64,000 nucleotides of DNA, from positions 48,501-112,500 of the forward strand of contig JAXCGZ010005742.1 in assembly GCA_037179515.1 (NCBI GenBank), read 5' to 3'. Made by a program: the position numbers and the translations under genes. The first letter of the stretch is position 1. Each line of letters opens with the position of its first letter. The notes under the pieces were generated by a model. That model worked only from the letters and a program-made list of their open reading frames with translations, ran no database searches and was not told the DNA's origin. The DNA is from Halocaridina rubra (lineage: Eukaryota > Arthropoda > Malacostraca > Decapoda > Atyidae). Of this stretch, positions 53,351 through 64,000 are shown one piece after another.

Positions 53351-53934
53351 CTATCTCTAAGGGTGCGTCCACATGTGCCCTCGAACATGTGCTGGCAACA
53401 CGGTTTGCAGCATGTCAGATTACACAATGGTAATACTGTGTGGACAGGTGTGTGCTAACAAGTTAATGATCATGTTGACAGCATGTTAGTAGCAGAGGTG
53501 AGGTGAACAGCAAATCCATATGTAGCAGGTTAGTGGCCAGCATAATGTCAGCTACTGAGAACGCCATACTGGCAGCTGCAGTGGTGCTAATATGGTGGGA
53601 TAGAGGAGAGAAGAGAAAGCGTCGAAGGAGATTCCGGATGTGTCCATTGCTACGGCAGAGAAAGTGTACAGAAGAAGAGTATTATGAACACTATGAGACT
53701 CTATGACACTGGCACTTCTCTTCATCGTAGACAGTCTGGTTGTGATGTATGGGCAACATTTTAGATATCATGTACGCTTGTCCACACCACTGCTGCCAAC
53801 ATGCTGCCAGCTAGTTATACCAATCTCTCATGGACACGACCGTTAGCAAGCTCATTACCAGCTTATTAGTGAGCTTGCTTAGTACTTGTTGCCAGCAAAT
53901 GTTCGAGGGCACGTGTGGACGTGCCTTTACCAAT
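53351..53934. mobile_element. PIF/Harbinger-like non-autonomous element nested in Tigger D
   Basis: About 580 bp with ~38-bp TIRs: GGGTGCGTCCACATGTGCCC...GCTGGCAACA and the reverse of TGTTGCCAGC...GGGCACGTGTGGACGTGCC. A short frame at 53503-53706 has ILAAAVVLIWWDRGEKRKRR and RRRFRMCPLLRQRKCTEEEY, which resembles the N-terminus of Harbinger (HARBI1-type) transposases. The nuclease domain is absent. The target duplication could not be resolved. Confidence 0.65.
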
Positions 53935-54437
53935 TTATTATCACACTTTATTAATATAATTTATTTTTTGTTTTATTACAGCAATGTGCCTTTATGATAA
54001 GAAAAATATTTTATGTAACTACCAAACACCTTACCATTTCTCATCCATCACCTCATACCTATTCTACCAGTTTCAAATGTTATTGTTATTACAATTTATT
54101 AACATCATTTATGCTGTATGTTTTATTGTACAGAATTGTGTCTTTGTGATAAGAAAACAAATATATTGTATTCTAACCAGTTTTAGAGGTAAAAATAACA
54201 ACACTATTATTGTTAAAATGTAAGTTTGATTATTGTACCTTTAGGATAAGAAAACAAATTTATTATGTTCAAACATAACTTTGATATGTTACGTACATGA
54301 TGTAAGAATGTTTGGTAGACATGCGGTACTGTACACCCAATACAGTTTTATAAATACAAAATATCGACTTACAAACAATTCAAATTACGAATTGCCATTC
54401 GGAACGTAACTCATTTGTATGTTGGGGAGCGTTTGTA

Positions 54438-54613
54438 CTCTCTTTGCCTTTATTCACTGAATTAGAAGTTCTGTTTGTGTTTAGATCGGTGATTCCAAAC
54501 CTTTTTTTTTGGGGGGGGACATGCCCCACCTGAGCATCTCTAAATTCCTGATCCCCCCCCCCCTGTGACATACACGTGAGCGTGGGGAGGGGGGAAAGTA
54601 CCTTGTGGACCAA
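54438..54613. other. unassigned spacer
   Basis: Contains short T, G and C homopolymer runs (54500-54560). Nothing else is recognised. Confidence 0.5.
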
Positions 54614-54757
54614 GCGAGGAGGTAGTTAATGCTATCTCAATCCATAGTTTTAAGGACAGGTACGATAAGTAACACTAAGTCTAAAAATGGAACCGATCAG
54701 GAGACGGGAAGATACGAGCTTTGGGCTCTTTCCCGTAAACACAATTAGGTAATCACA
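54614..54757 (+). mobile_element. LINE alpha extreme 3' fragment
   Basis: 144 bp starting in the last coding stretch (AAGCGAGGAGGTAGTTAATG) and ending AATTAGGTAATCAC. Severely 5'-truncated copy. Confidence 0.93.
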
Positions 54758-55189
54758 CAAATATTTTTACGTATGCATACTGCATATGCACCGTATGTAT
54801 TAACTCACACTCGCACAGACTCAATAAAAACAAAATAAGTTTCAGTAACATATGCTCGAATTGCTCCCTTAAAAATCAAATGGCCTCTCTGTGGAGTATG
54901 CGTACTACGTTGGGAACTACGGGTTTAGATACTTCAAGAATATTATAATACCACTCAAAACTGATTGAATATCCGGCTTATCGTCACTAGTTATATCTGT
55001 TTACGTATTTAGTTTCATGATAGCTTTAAAAAAATGTCTGCAAACATTTACTTAGAGGTTAAAAATTATTCATATGCTGGCATATATTTCAAACACCGAC
55101 TTATTTCGTACAATTACCTTAATTCCAAAAGAGCAATTAGAATACGTCTTTTTTCATCGTAAGTGATGTTTTGTTAATTAACATTTTTT
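54758..55189. other. unassigned sequence
   Basis: AT-rich, no feature seen. Confidence 0.45.
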
Positions 55190-55345
55190 TTCTTATCCAG
55201 GACGGGAAAATAGATTTTCCTCATCGAGATTGGGCACAGAAAAATATAAAAAGAAAATTTTGAGGTGTTGTGACTTATCAGATGAGATGGGCTAAAACGA
55301 ATTGTGCAAAGAATATCCAAAATTATTCGGTGTTAATGTAGGTAT
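55190..55345 (-). mobile_element. LINE delta-like 3'-tail fragment
   Basis: Shares GGACGGG, CCTCATCGAGATTGGGCAC, ATATCCAAAATTATTCGGTG and the preceding T-run with 58325-58491 and more loosely with 38166-38377. Probably the 3' end of a related LINE in reverse. Confidence 0.5.
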
Positions 55346-55933
55346 AGAAAAAGAATGACAAGTTAGAGGTTTTGCAATTATAACATTGCCTCTTTTACAA
55401 TATAACGTTTATGAATAAGGTTAAGTGTCATTTAAAAACTACTGCTATTACAAGAAGAAGAAGAAGAAGAAGAAGAAGAAGAAGAATAGAAGGGGGGGAA
55501 GGAAAAAAGTAGAGGGGGGAGTAGGAAGAGCAGGAAAGGGAGAAGAAGAAGAATTCGGATCTCGTTCACTTAAACAGACATGCAGCGACAGTCCTTCACT
55601 CAGTGACATTATCCCTAAAGAGATCATCTATCACTGTCGACATCTCGCCACCTGTTGAATGCAAAAACAAATACAATTCAGAGCAAAGGGTAATTGCTAA
55701 TATCGGGTTTAGTTTAAGTTCAAAGTTAACTACTACATAAAGAGAGCAACCCACACCAAGAAAAAGAAAAAAAAAGCCAAGTAATTTTGAGTATCTTTGA
55801 GCAAGTATAGCAGCATTTCCGTCCGTACAAAGAAAGTAGCATATCACGAAACATCTTATAAGATATATTTCCAGCAGCCATCTGTGAGTTAAGCGCTGAG
55901 AACCCGCAAGCGGGTGTAATGGCTGTCGGAAAA
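55346..55933. repeat. region with (AAG)n and no gene
   Basis: (AAG)n at about 55455-55486 followed by a G-rich purine stretch to 55550. The remainder is unassigned. Confidence 0.7.
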
Positions 55934-56124
55934 TGTTCCGGTTTTACGTCACGGACTCCCTTTTCTACCAAGGGCTAGGAAGGTTGCCTTCGTGCGAAGG
56001 ACTTGTTTTTGGCAGATATAATCGTTACCCTGAGTGCATACCCTTGCTAACCTTAGACCGTGGTGGGGCGCGAACCCTCGACCTGACGCCTCAAAGTCGC
56101 GGACGCTAACGCTTGAGCCACGTG
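55934..56124 (-). mobile_element. SINE S2, minus copy
   Basis: Reverse copy of the element at 46441-46640, about 85-90% similar by eye. The B box reads GGGTTCGCGCCCC (56065-56077 reversed), closer to the tRNA consensus than the plus copy. It is flanked by a related ~20-base sequence on each side, GCAAGCGGGTGTAATGGCTG and GCAAGCGGCTGTA...ATGGCTG, which could be a decayed target duplication. Confidence 0.8.
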
Positions 56125-56358
56125 CTGGAGACCAGCAAGCGGCTGTACGGAACAAATGGCTGTTAAATAATAATAGTAATAAAACAGTGTTTTGTTTTAT
56201 GTTACTTTCTTTGTATGTATGAATATGTCAATATACTTGGGCAAAGCGAATCATAGTAACTCGACTTTGCGTTTCGCGAATACCCGGCTTAGGCCTCATA
56301 TTAATATATCCTTTCGCAAAAAATAGGTTACACTATATCAACCAAGTACACACACACA

Positions 56359-56885
<527 letters not shown>

Positions 56886-57190
56886 GTACCATCGCCTTTC
56901 CTACTGATCACATACAGGATCAAAATCAAGATTCGATCAGGAATCATGCTCATTCTTATATTTATAAACCTAAAAATACCCCCACACTGCTGCCTGACCT
57001 TATTTTTATAAACATGATAATATCTTTATAATTATAATAACTCTCCAGAGTGCACTATACACTTATGAAGTCCCCAGTAACTGAATGTAAACTGACCATA
57101 CTGACTCATAAAAGAATTGTTCAACAAGTCTTCAATGACTTCGAATTGTAAACCTCTTCGTTTAATTCCGCCATGTCGCCGACGTACAAA

Positions 57191-57191
<1 letters not shown>
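56886..57191. other. unassigned spacer
   Basis: No coding or repeat signature found. Confidence 0.45.

Positions 57192-57281
<90 letters not shown>
57192..57281. repeat. (TA)n microsatellite
   Basis: Ninety bases of TA with one AA interruption. Confidence 0.96.
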
Positions 57282-57795
<514 letters not shown>

Positions 57796-58025
57796 CGTTT
57801 TTTTTTTTTATTAAACAAAAACTGGTTGCTTTTGGTTTATCAATTTAGGTAAGTAATATCTTCACAAGAATGGAAAAGAGTAATTTTTTTCCCCTCCGGT
57901 TACATTCAGTGTAAAGGAAAATTTCTAAATCACATGACATACTACAAAAAGAAAAAGAAATACCCTTTGCAAAGAGAACAACTTTCTCGGGCAAACTCCA
58001 CTGAAATGAAACTAGTGTCTTTTCA

Positions 58026-58128
<103 letters not shown>

Positions 58129-58324
58129 TATTACTTTCGTTTTAGTCTGGTTCAATGTCATATTTAATTAAATAAAAATTTCTGCAACATGAAGCAGTAC
58201 TATAGAATCGGGCTAAAAATCATACGCAAATGTTGCTTAGAAAGGCTTTTCAGTTTTTTAACAATAAGATAGGAACATATTCCCCAAAATAGTCCACTTA
58301 TGCAAAGGGAAAGAATTAATGTTT

Positions 58325-58491
58325 TTTTTTATTGTGACACCTGGACGGGCCAAAAAAAAAAAAAATTACCCTCATCGAGCCTGGGTACGAAGAAAAAGAG
58401 AAAGACATGGGGAGTATTGTGTCTTGTCAGTTGTGAAGGACTAATAAGACATGTGTAACGCATATCCAAAATTTTTCGGTGTTGATGAAGG
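58325..58491 (-). mobile_element. LINE delta-like 3' fragment, host of the Gypsy insertion
   Basis: Similar to 55190-55345. After the Gypsy element the sequence resumes at 63364 with AAGGCATAGAA, matching GGTATAGAA in the other fragment. Confidence 0.5.
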
Positions 58492-58891
58492 TGTAGTGGC
58501 ATAGTGTATTTTCTTTCTTTATTTGGAGTGTTGTAGTGGTATGATATATGTCTTCTTTATTTATATATTAATGTATTTATTAATTGATATATATATATTT
58601 ATTTATTAATTGATATATATATTTTCACTTTATTTCTTAATATTTTTTGTTGTTGTTGTAAAGTGATCCCTTAATTTTGATTCTTGTTGTCATAACGAAC
58701 TGTACATTGTTTTGGTTTTCTGTTTTATGGCAACACTGACTCTGTATTGCCGCCTTTTTCGTCTAGTGTGTGATACTTTTGGTCTGTTCATTTTCGATAC
58801 ATAAAGTTGCTTGAAAAGTGATCACTTGTGCCTAATTCAATACCTTAAATGATATTGTGGTAATCTTGATATCTTGTCAGACGGAACTACA
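58492..58891 (+). repeat. Gypsy 5' LTR
   Basis: 400 bp, TGTAG...CTACA. It contains an internal duplication of TGTAGTGG at its start and twice ATTAATTGATATATATA. Adjacent GTGGTGAC at 58894 is the likely primer-binding region. Confidence 0.93.
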
Positions 58892-59057
58892 AAGTGGTGA
58901 CTATCGAAGTGACCAGATAGTGACAAGATATAGGAGTGACAAGATATTTGTGATTGACAAGATAGGCCTAAGTGACAAAATTTCTTCAGCATCATACCGG
59001 TAGGCAAGGCCTAGGTTTCTTTCAGTATCTGTACTCCAAGATAAGTTGTCATAAACA

Positions 59058-59804
59058 ATGCCCGATTCTGATGATAAGTCTAGTGCTGTCAGGCACATAG
59101 CAGTGAAAGCCCCTGCATTCATGGACACCTGCGTTTCAGGGTGGTTTTCTATTCTTGAAGCTCAATTTGGCTTAGCTAATGTGAAATCCAGTGAAACAAA
59201 ATTTTTCCATGTGTTATCTGCCTTGCCCCCTACTGTTGTAGAACGTGTTCCCCAAGACACTTTAAATAGGAGAGACTATGATATAATTAAAGCATACCTC
59301 ACAAATCTTTTTGAACAGACCAAGCCTAAACTTTTCAATGATTTGATAAGTAATACAGTAATGCATGGCAAGCCTTCAGTTTATTTAGAAGAAATTCGCA
59401 GAATTGCTTCTAAATTAGGAGTAACAGATGACCTAGTGAAACATAAATTCTTGCAAGCAGTTCCCAGTAGTATTTCGGCAGTTTTAGCCTCTCAGCAAAA
59501 TATGGATTTACCAGCTTTAGGCAAGCTTGCAGATGAACTAGTTGTATTTTCTCAAAATAATAATAGGGCTAAACCCATCAATGTTGTTGATCAGTCGTCA
59601 GTTTCTCGTCAAGCTAGTACATCCCAGTATGTATCAAATTCCAAGAATCCACCTGTAGGCCTAGGAGTGCAACCGTTCCATCAAAATCAACGTCCAAAAG
59701 TTTGTCGTGCCCATTTATATTATGGAACTCGGGCTAAATGGTGCAAGCCGTGGTGCCAATGGCCGAATATATCTCAAAATATCCAGATGAAGGATTCTTC
59801 TTGA
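59058..59804 (+). CDS. gag: Gypsy gag
   Basis: 248 codons from MPDSDDKSSAVRHIA. Residues about 20-180 have the helical Gypsy gag pattern (FMDTCVSGWFSILEAQFGLA, FFHVLSALPPTVVERV, LADELVVFSQ). The C-terminal Cys/His cluster KVCRAHLYYGTRAKWCKPWC takes the place of a classical CCHC knuckle, a form seen in a subset of Gypsy elements. The capsid-forming role is inferred from the family. The frame is intact; pol lies in another frame. Confidence 0.85.
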   Translation: MPDSDDKSSAVRHIAVKAPAFMDTCVSGWFSILEAQFGLANVKSSETKFFHVLSALPPTVVERVPQDTLNRRDYDIIKAYLTNLFEQTKPKLFNDLISNTVMHGKPSVYLEEIRRIASKLGVTDDLVKHKFLQAVPSSISAVLASQQNMDLPALGKLADELVVFSQNNNRAKPINVVDQSSVSRQASTSQYVSNSKNPPVGLGVQPFHQNQRPKVCRAHLYYGTRAKWCKPWCQWPNISQNIQMKDSS

Positions 59805-59959
59805 GCTCCGTCCCCAGCATCAATGTCTAGGTCCTCGTCGCCCGCACAGAATTTTCCTAGTTCGGAAAACTAATAAAGCAGACAGAAGAGAAAATTGTAG
59901 CTACGGCCACTTCTGTTCTGCCACTTCTACAGGTTGTAGCCAAAATTGGTTGTAGTGAC

Positions 59960-62278
59960 ATGGTCTTCACTGTGGATACAGGAGCAGCAGTCTCCATTAT
60001 TCCTTATAAGTATGTTTCAGAAATTTTATTAAGGCCAACAGCAGTTAATATTTCTACGGCCACTGGTGAGTCAATAAAAGTTTATGGTGAAATTATTCTT
60101 GACCTTGATATTCGGCAGTTGCGCCGTCGATTTAAGTGGACATTTGTTGTTGCAGATGTATGTACACCTTTATTAGGTAATGATTTTCTTTGCAATTTTG
60201 GATTGTTTATTGATTGTAAGAATAAAACTTTACATGACAATATAACACAATGTTCTGTAAAAGGTGATATTGCAAATCATAATGTTTCTTATGTGATTAA
60301 TAATTTGAACTATTTACCTGATTCTGTACAACAGTTGTTCCAAGATTTTCCCTCACTCTTGTCCTGTGTTAAGCCTTTTACAGCTAATAATTCTTTCAAG
60401 AATTCTAATGTTTTTCATTATATAGATACAGGGAGTTCTCCTCCGACATTTGCTAGATGTCGTCCGTTGGCTCCAGACAAATATTCTGCCGCCAAGGAAG
60501 CATTTAAACAGTTGTTGGATATGGGTATTGTACAACCCTCTAAATCACCTTGGGCTTCACCCATTCATTTAGTTCCTAAACCTAAGCCAGGAGAGTGGAG
60601 AGTATGTGGTGATTTTAGGCAACTTAATACTTTGACCAAGCCAGATAAATATCCTTTACCACATATTAGTAGTGTATCATTAAAGCTTTAAAAGAAAAAG
60701 ATATTCAGTAAAATTGATTTGTTAAAAGCCTATCACCAGATCCCTATGAATCCTTCAGATGTTGAAAAGACAGCAGTAACCACACCCTTTGGGCTATTTG
60801 AATATTTATATATGCCTTATGGTCTTCGGAATGCCCCTGCCACTTTTCAACGTTTGATGGACAATTTATTTAGAAACCTTGATTTTGTATTCATTTACCT
60901 GGATGATATTCTGATATTTTCAGAGAATACAGAAGAGCACAAGAAACATTTGTCTATAGTATTTGAAATCCTAAGCTCTAATAATCTTAAAATTTCTATT
61001 GATAAATGTGAATTCTTTAAAAATGAAATAGAATATTTAGGATATTTGATCACTGCTAATGGTTTAAAACCTGGTTCTCATAAAAAGACAGATATTGTTG
61101 ATTTTCCTAAGCCAGCAGATTCTGCTGCCTTACGTAGGTTTATAGGAATGCTCAATTACTATAGACAAATGGTACCGCATTTTGCTGATGTTGTATATCC
61201 TTTGACCGAATTAATTAGATTACAACCTAAATCTAAAGAACTAGTATGGAATTCGGAAGCAGAATCTGCCTTTGTAAGTGCTAAAGAGTCACTCAACAAT
61301 GCTTGTACCATTGCATATTTCACTAGTAAGTGTAATTCTCCACTGCATCTGGTGACTGATTGTTCCCAAGTGGCAGCTGGAGCTGCGTTACACCAAATTC
61401 AGGTTGGTAAATTTGTCCCTATTGAATTCTTTTCAAAGAAATTATCAGAAACTCAGAGGTGTTATTCTACTTTTGACCGAGAACTGCTTGCTGCGTATCT
61501 GGCTGTACTAAAATTTAAACATGTAATTGAAGGACGTGAAACCGTTTTATTTACTGATCATAAACCCCTTGTTTTTGCATTTAAGAATCCTCATACAGCC
61601 AAGTCAGATAGACAGCAACGATATTGGTCTTTAATTAGCGAGTATATATCAGATGTTGTACATATCAAGGGTGCAGACAATGTTGTAGCAGATTGTCTTT
61701 CCAGACCATTACCTGTATCTTCTGTCTCATTGGACTTACATGATTTAACCAGTATAGCTGAGAGCCAATCCACTGACACAGAAATTCTTAATTACAAAGA
61801 GAGATTGAAAATATTCAAAATTCAGAATCATGACTTATATTGTGACGTGTCAACACCCCATCCAAGACCATTTCTTCCCTTAGCTTGTCGTAAATCAGTA
61901 TTTCAACTTATGCATAACATTTCACATCCAGGAGTCAAAGGTACGTTGCGCCTTATCAAAGCTAGGTACTTTTGGCCTAATATGGATCGAGATATTCGAA
62001 GTTGGACTAAAGAGTGTACTTCTTGTCAGCAAGTTAAAGTGCACCGCCATACCCGTGCTCCTATTACAAATTTTACAGCACCTTTTGGGAGATTTGAATT
62101 TGTACATTTAGATATTGTTGGTCCTCTCCCTCCTAGTAAAGTCCCTGGCCAGTCTTTTACAGCACCAGAACAATACGTTCTTACCTGTATAGACAGATCT
62201 ACTAGATGGTTGGAAGCCATCCCCATCACAGATATTTCTGCTACCACTGTATGCTACTTAGTCCTAAAATCATGGTAA
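59960..62278 (+). pseudogene. pol: Gypsy pol: protease, RT, RNase H, integrase N-part
   Basis: The aspartic protease has the motif FTVDTGAAVSIIP. The RT has [41 protein letters not shown] and the catalytic YLDDILIFS. RNase H has [28 protein letters not shown] and [12 protein letters not shown]. The integrase zinc finger has HPGVKGTLR...CTSCQQVK, followed by core Asp residues in [13 protein letters not shown] and [13 protein letters not shown]. An in-frame TAA at about 60689 splits RT; the two parts share one frame. The integrase core stops at about 62250, before the catalytic Glu. Confidence 0.92.
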
Positions 62279-62868
62279 CAACTGAAATTCCTTCTTTTGC
62301 ACAACAAAAAGAAATTGTCTCTGAATTTGTATCTCGAATGCGTGAATCAGATTTTTCTGAATCCTCTTATGGATACCTTCATTCATCCTCTGTTAAACCT
62401 TATGTTCCAAAAGATCTTGAATCATGTACACATGTTTGGGTTAGAGTGGATCGTGTACGTCGCCCTTTAGAGGCTCCCTACTTTGGTCCACTTGAAGTTG
62501 TGGAACGTGGTGATAAATATTTTATTTTACGTCAGCTTTCTGGAAATTTAACTACTGTATCTATAGATAGATTGAAACCTGCCTCAATACCAAAAACTAT
62601 CAGTTCTAATGAGACAGAACCTACTGTTAATAATGATTCTGTGCCAGAAGCTGTCAATTCTGATGTGATTGAACCAAGTGTAAATAATGATTTTTCTGAT
62701 TCTAATTTCACAAATGACACAGATTCTGATACATTAATTCCTAGTAATGCATCTATTCCTGAAAATATTGATAATGAAGATGTTATTGAAGAGAAAATAC
62801 CTCAATCTGTTGTTACGAAATCTCGTCGAGTTAGATTTAATCGTAACCCTGATTATGTATATTATTAA
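62254..62868 (+). pseudogene. pol: Gypsy integrase C-terminal region after deletion
   Basis: In a different frame from the upstream pol. It begins near [20 protein letters not shown] and has HVWVRVDRVRRPLEAPYFGP, LEVVERGDKYFILRQLSG and VSIDRLKPASI, the GPY/F-type C-terminal domain. An acidic Asn/Ser/Thr-rich tail ending RRVRFNRNPDYVYY follows. Compared with normal Gypsy integrases, the segment with the third catalytic residue is missing. Confidence 0.85.
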
Positions 62869-62963
62869 TTTGTATTTTTATGTCTCCACATATATATTAT
62901 ATATCTATATTTTCTATTATCAGTATTAAACACTAATGTACTCCTGTACTGGCAGGGGAGTGT

Positions 62964-63363
62964 TGTAGTGGCATAGTGTATTTTCTTTCTTTATTTGGAG
63001 TGTTGTAGTGGTATGATATATGTCTTCTTTATTTATATATTAATGTATTTATTAATTGATATATATATATTTATTTATTAATTGATATATATATTTTCAC
63101 TTTATTTCTTAATATTTTTTGTTGTTGTTGTAAAGTGATCCCTTAATTTTGATTCTTGTTGTCATAACGAACTGTACAGTGTTTTGGTTTTCTGTTTTAT
63201 GGCAACACTGACTCTGTATTGCCGCCTTTTTCGTCTAGTGTGTGATACTTTTGGTCTGTTCATTTTCGATACATAAAGTTGCTTGAAAAGTGATCACTTG
63301 TGCCTAATTCAATACCTTAAATGATATTGTGGTAATCTTGATATCTTGCCAGACAGAACTATA
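62964..63363 (+). repeat. Gypsy 3' LTR
   Basis: 400 bp, ends CTATA instead of CTACA. About 99% identical to the 5' LTR (differences in ACATTG/ACAGTG, CTTGTC/CTTGCC, GACGG/GACAG and CTACA/CTATA). Confidence 0.95.

Positions 63364-64000
<637 letters not shown>

Larger units (their letters stand above)
51060..54435 (+). mobile_element. Tigger D transposon with nested insert
   Basis: Ends CAGACCTCCCCCAACTTATG and the reverse of CAAACGCTCCCCAACATACA, with flanking TA at 51058-51059 and 54436-54437. It holds a degraded Tigger transposase (51240-52960). The 3' part has about four diverged ~130-bp units (CACCTTACCATTTCTCATCC, TACAATTTATTA, GATAAGAAAACAAAT) near 53080, 53220, 54020 and 54130. An unrelated TIR element lies at 53351-53934. 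Confidence 0.8.
58492..63363 (+). mobile_element. Gypsy-type LTR retrotransposon, complete ends
   Basis: A 4872-bp element bounded by two 400-bp LTRs and a 4-bp duplication AAGG (58488-58491 and 63364-63367). Order is 5' LTR, leader, gag, protease, RT, RNase H, integrase, polypurine tract GGCAGGGGAG near 62951, 3' LTR. That order (integrase last) is the Gypsy/Metaviridae layout. LTRs differ at about four positions, indicating a recent insertion, yet pol has an internal deletion and a stop. Confidence 0.95.

Overview
The window looks like nuclear DNA of an invertebrate animal, most likely an arthropod and plausibly a decapod crustacean. It has spliced genes with GT-AG introns, very long (TA)n microsatellites (about 2 kb in total), a dense nested load of LINEs and pogo/Tigger transposons, and no prokaryotic gene layout. 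The species call is inference; no marker gene is present. Local family names used below are: LINE alpha (CR1/L2-like), LINE beta (RTE-like), LINE gamma (CR1-like), LINE delta (I/Nimb-like, poly-A tailed), Tigger A-D (TA-targeting pogo-type transposons), and SINE S1 and S2 (tRNA-promoter SINEs).

The one host gene I can support is on the minus strand. It is a carbohydrate sulfotransferase 15-like (GalNAc 4-sulfate 6-O-sulfotransferase type) type II membrane enzyme. Six coding exons join in phase: 50908-50788, 46291-46209, 14335-14205, 14019-13850, 13702-13210 and 12813-12657. They encode 385 residues, and the 3' end lies beyond the left edge. Intron 2 is about 31.9 kb and is almost entirely transposons. 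An acceptor site at 50956 implies an unseen upstream 5'UTR exon.

Left part (1-12.6 kb, within intron 6): a LINE alpha 3' end, Tigger B copy 1 with a Tigger A deletion derivative inside it, a second Tigger A derivative between (TA)n arrays, then a long antisense LINE alpha split by a sense LINE alpha copy. From 12.6 to 14.3 kb are sulfotransferase exons 3-6. From 14.3 to 46.2 kb (intron 2): (TA)n arrays, a ~178-bp tandem repeat, a palindromic SINE S1 cluster, a LINE alpha copy inserted in (TACA)n, Tigger B copy 2 carrying the complete Tigger A (19862-23564), Tigger B copy 3 with a duplicated transposase, three LINE beta copies, Tigger C, LINE gamma carrying a LINE delta insert, and a long LINE delta. 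From 46.2 to 50.9 kb: exon 2, SINE S2, the best LINE alpha copy, AAT/ATT arrays and exon 1.

Right part (51-64 kb): Tigger D with a PIF/Harbinger-like insert, a tiny LINE alpha tail, SINE S2 in reverse, a hairpin element between (TA)n arrays, an isolated LTR with leader, and a complete-ended Gypsy LTR retrotransposon (58492-63363, 4-bp target duplication, LTRs ~99% identical) with a deletion in integrase.

No CRISPR, rRNA, true tRNA gene or bacterial-type operon was seen. The most notable signals are the fully phased sulfotransferase gene split by a transposon-filled intron, repeated LINE-microsatellite junctions, TA-targeted nesting of Tiggers, and several palindromic structures.
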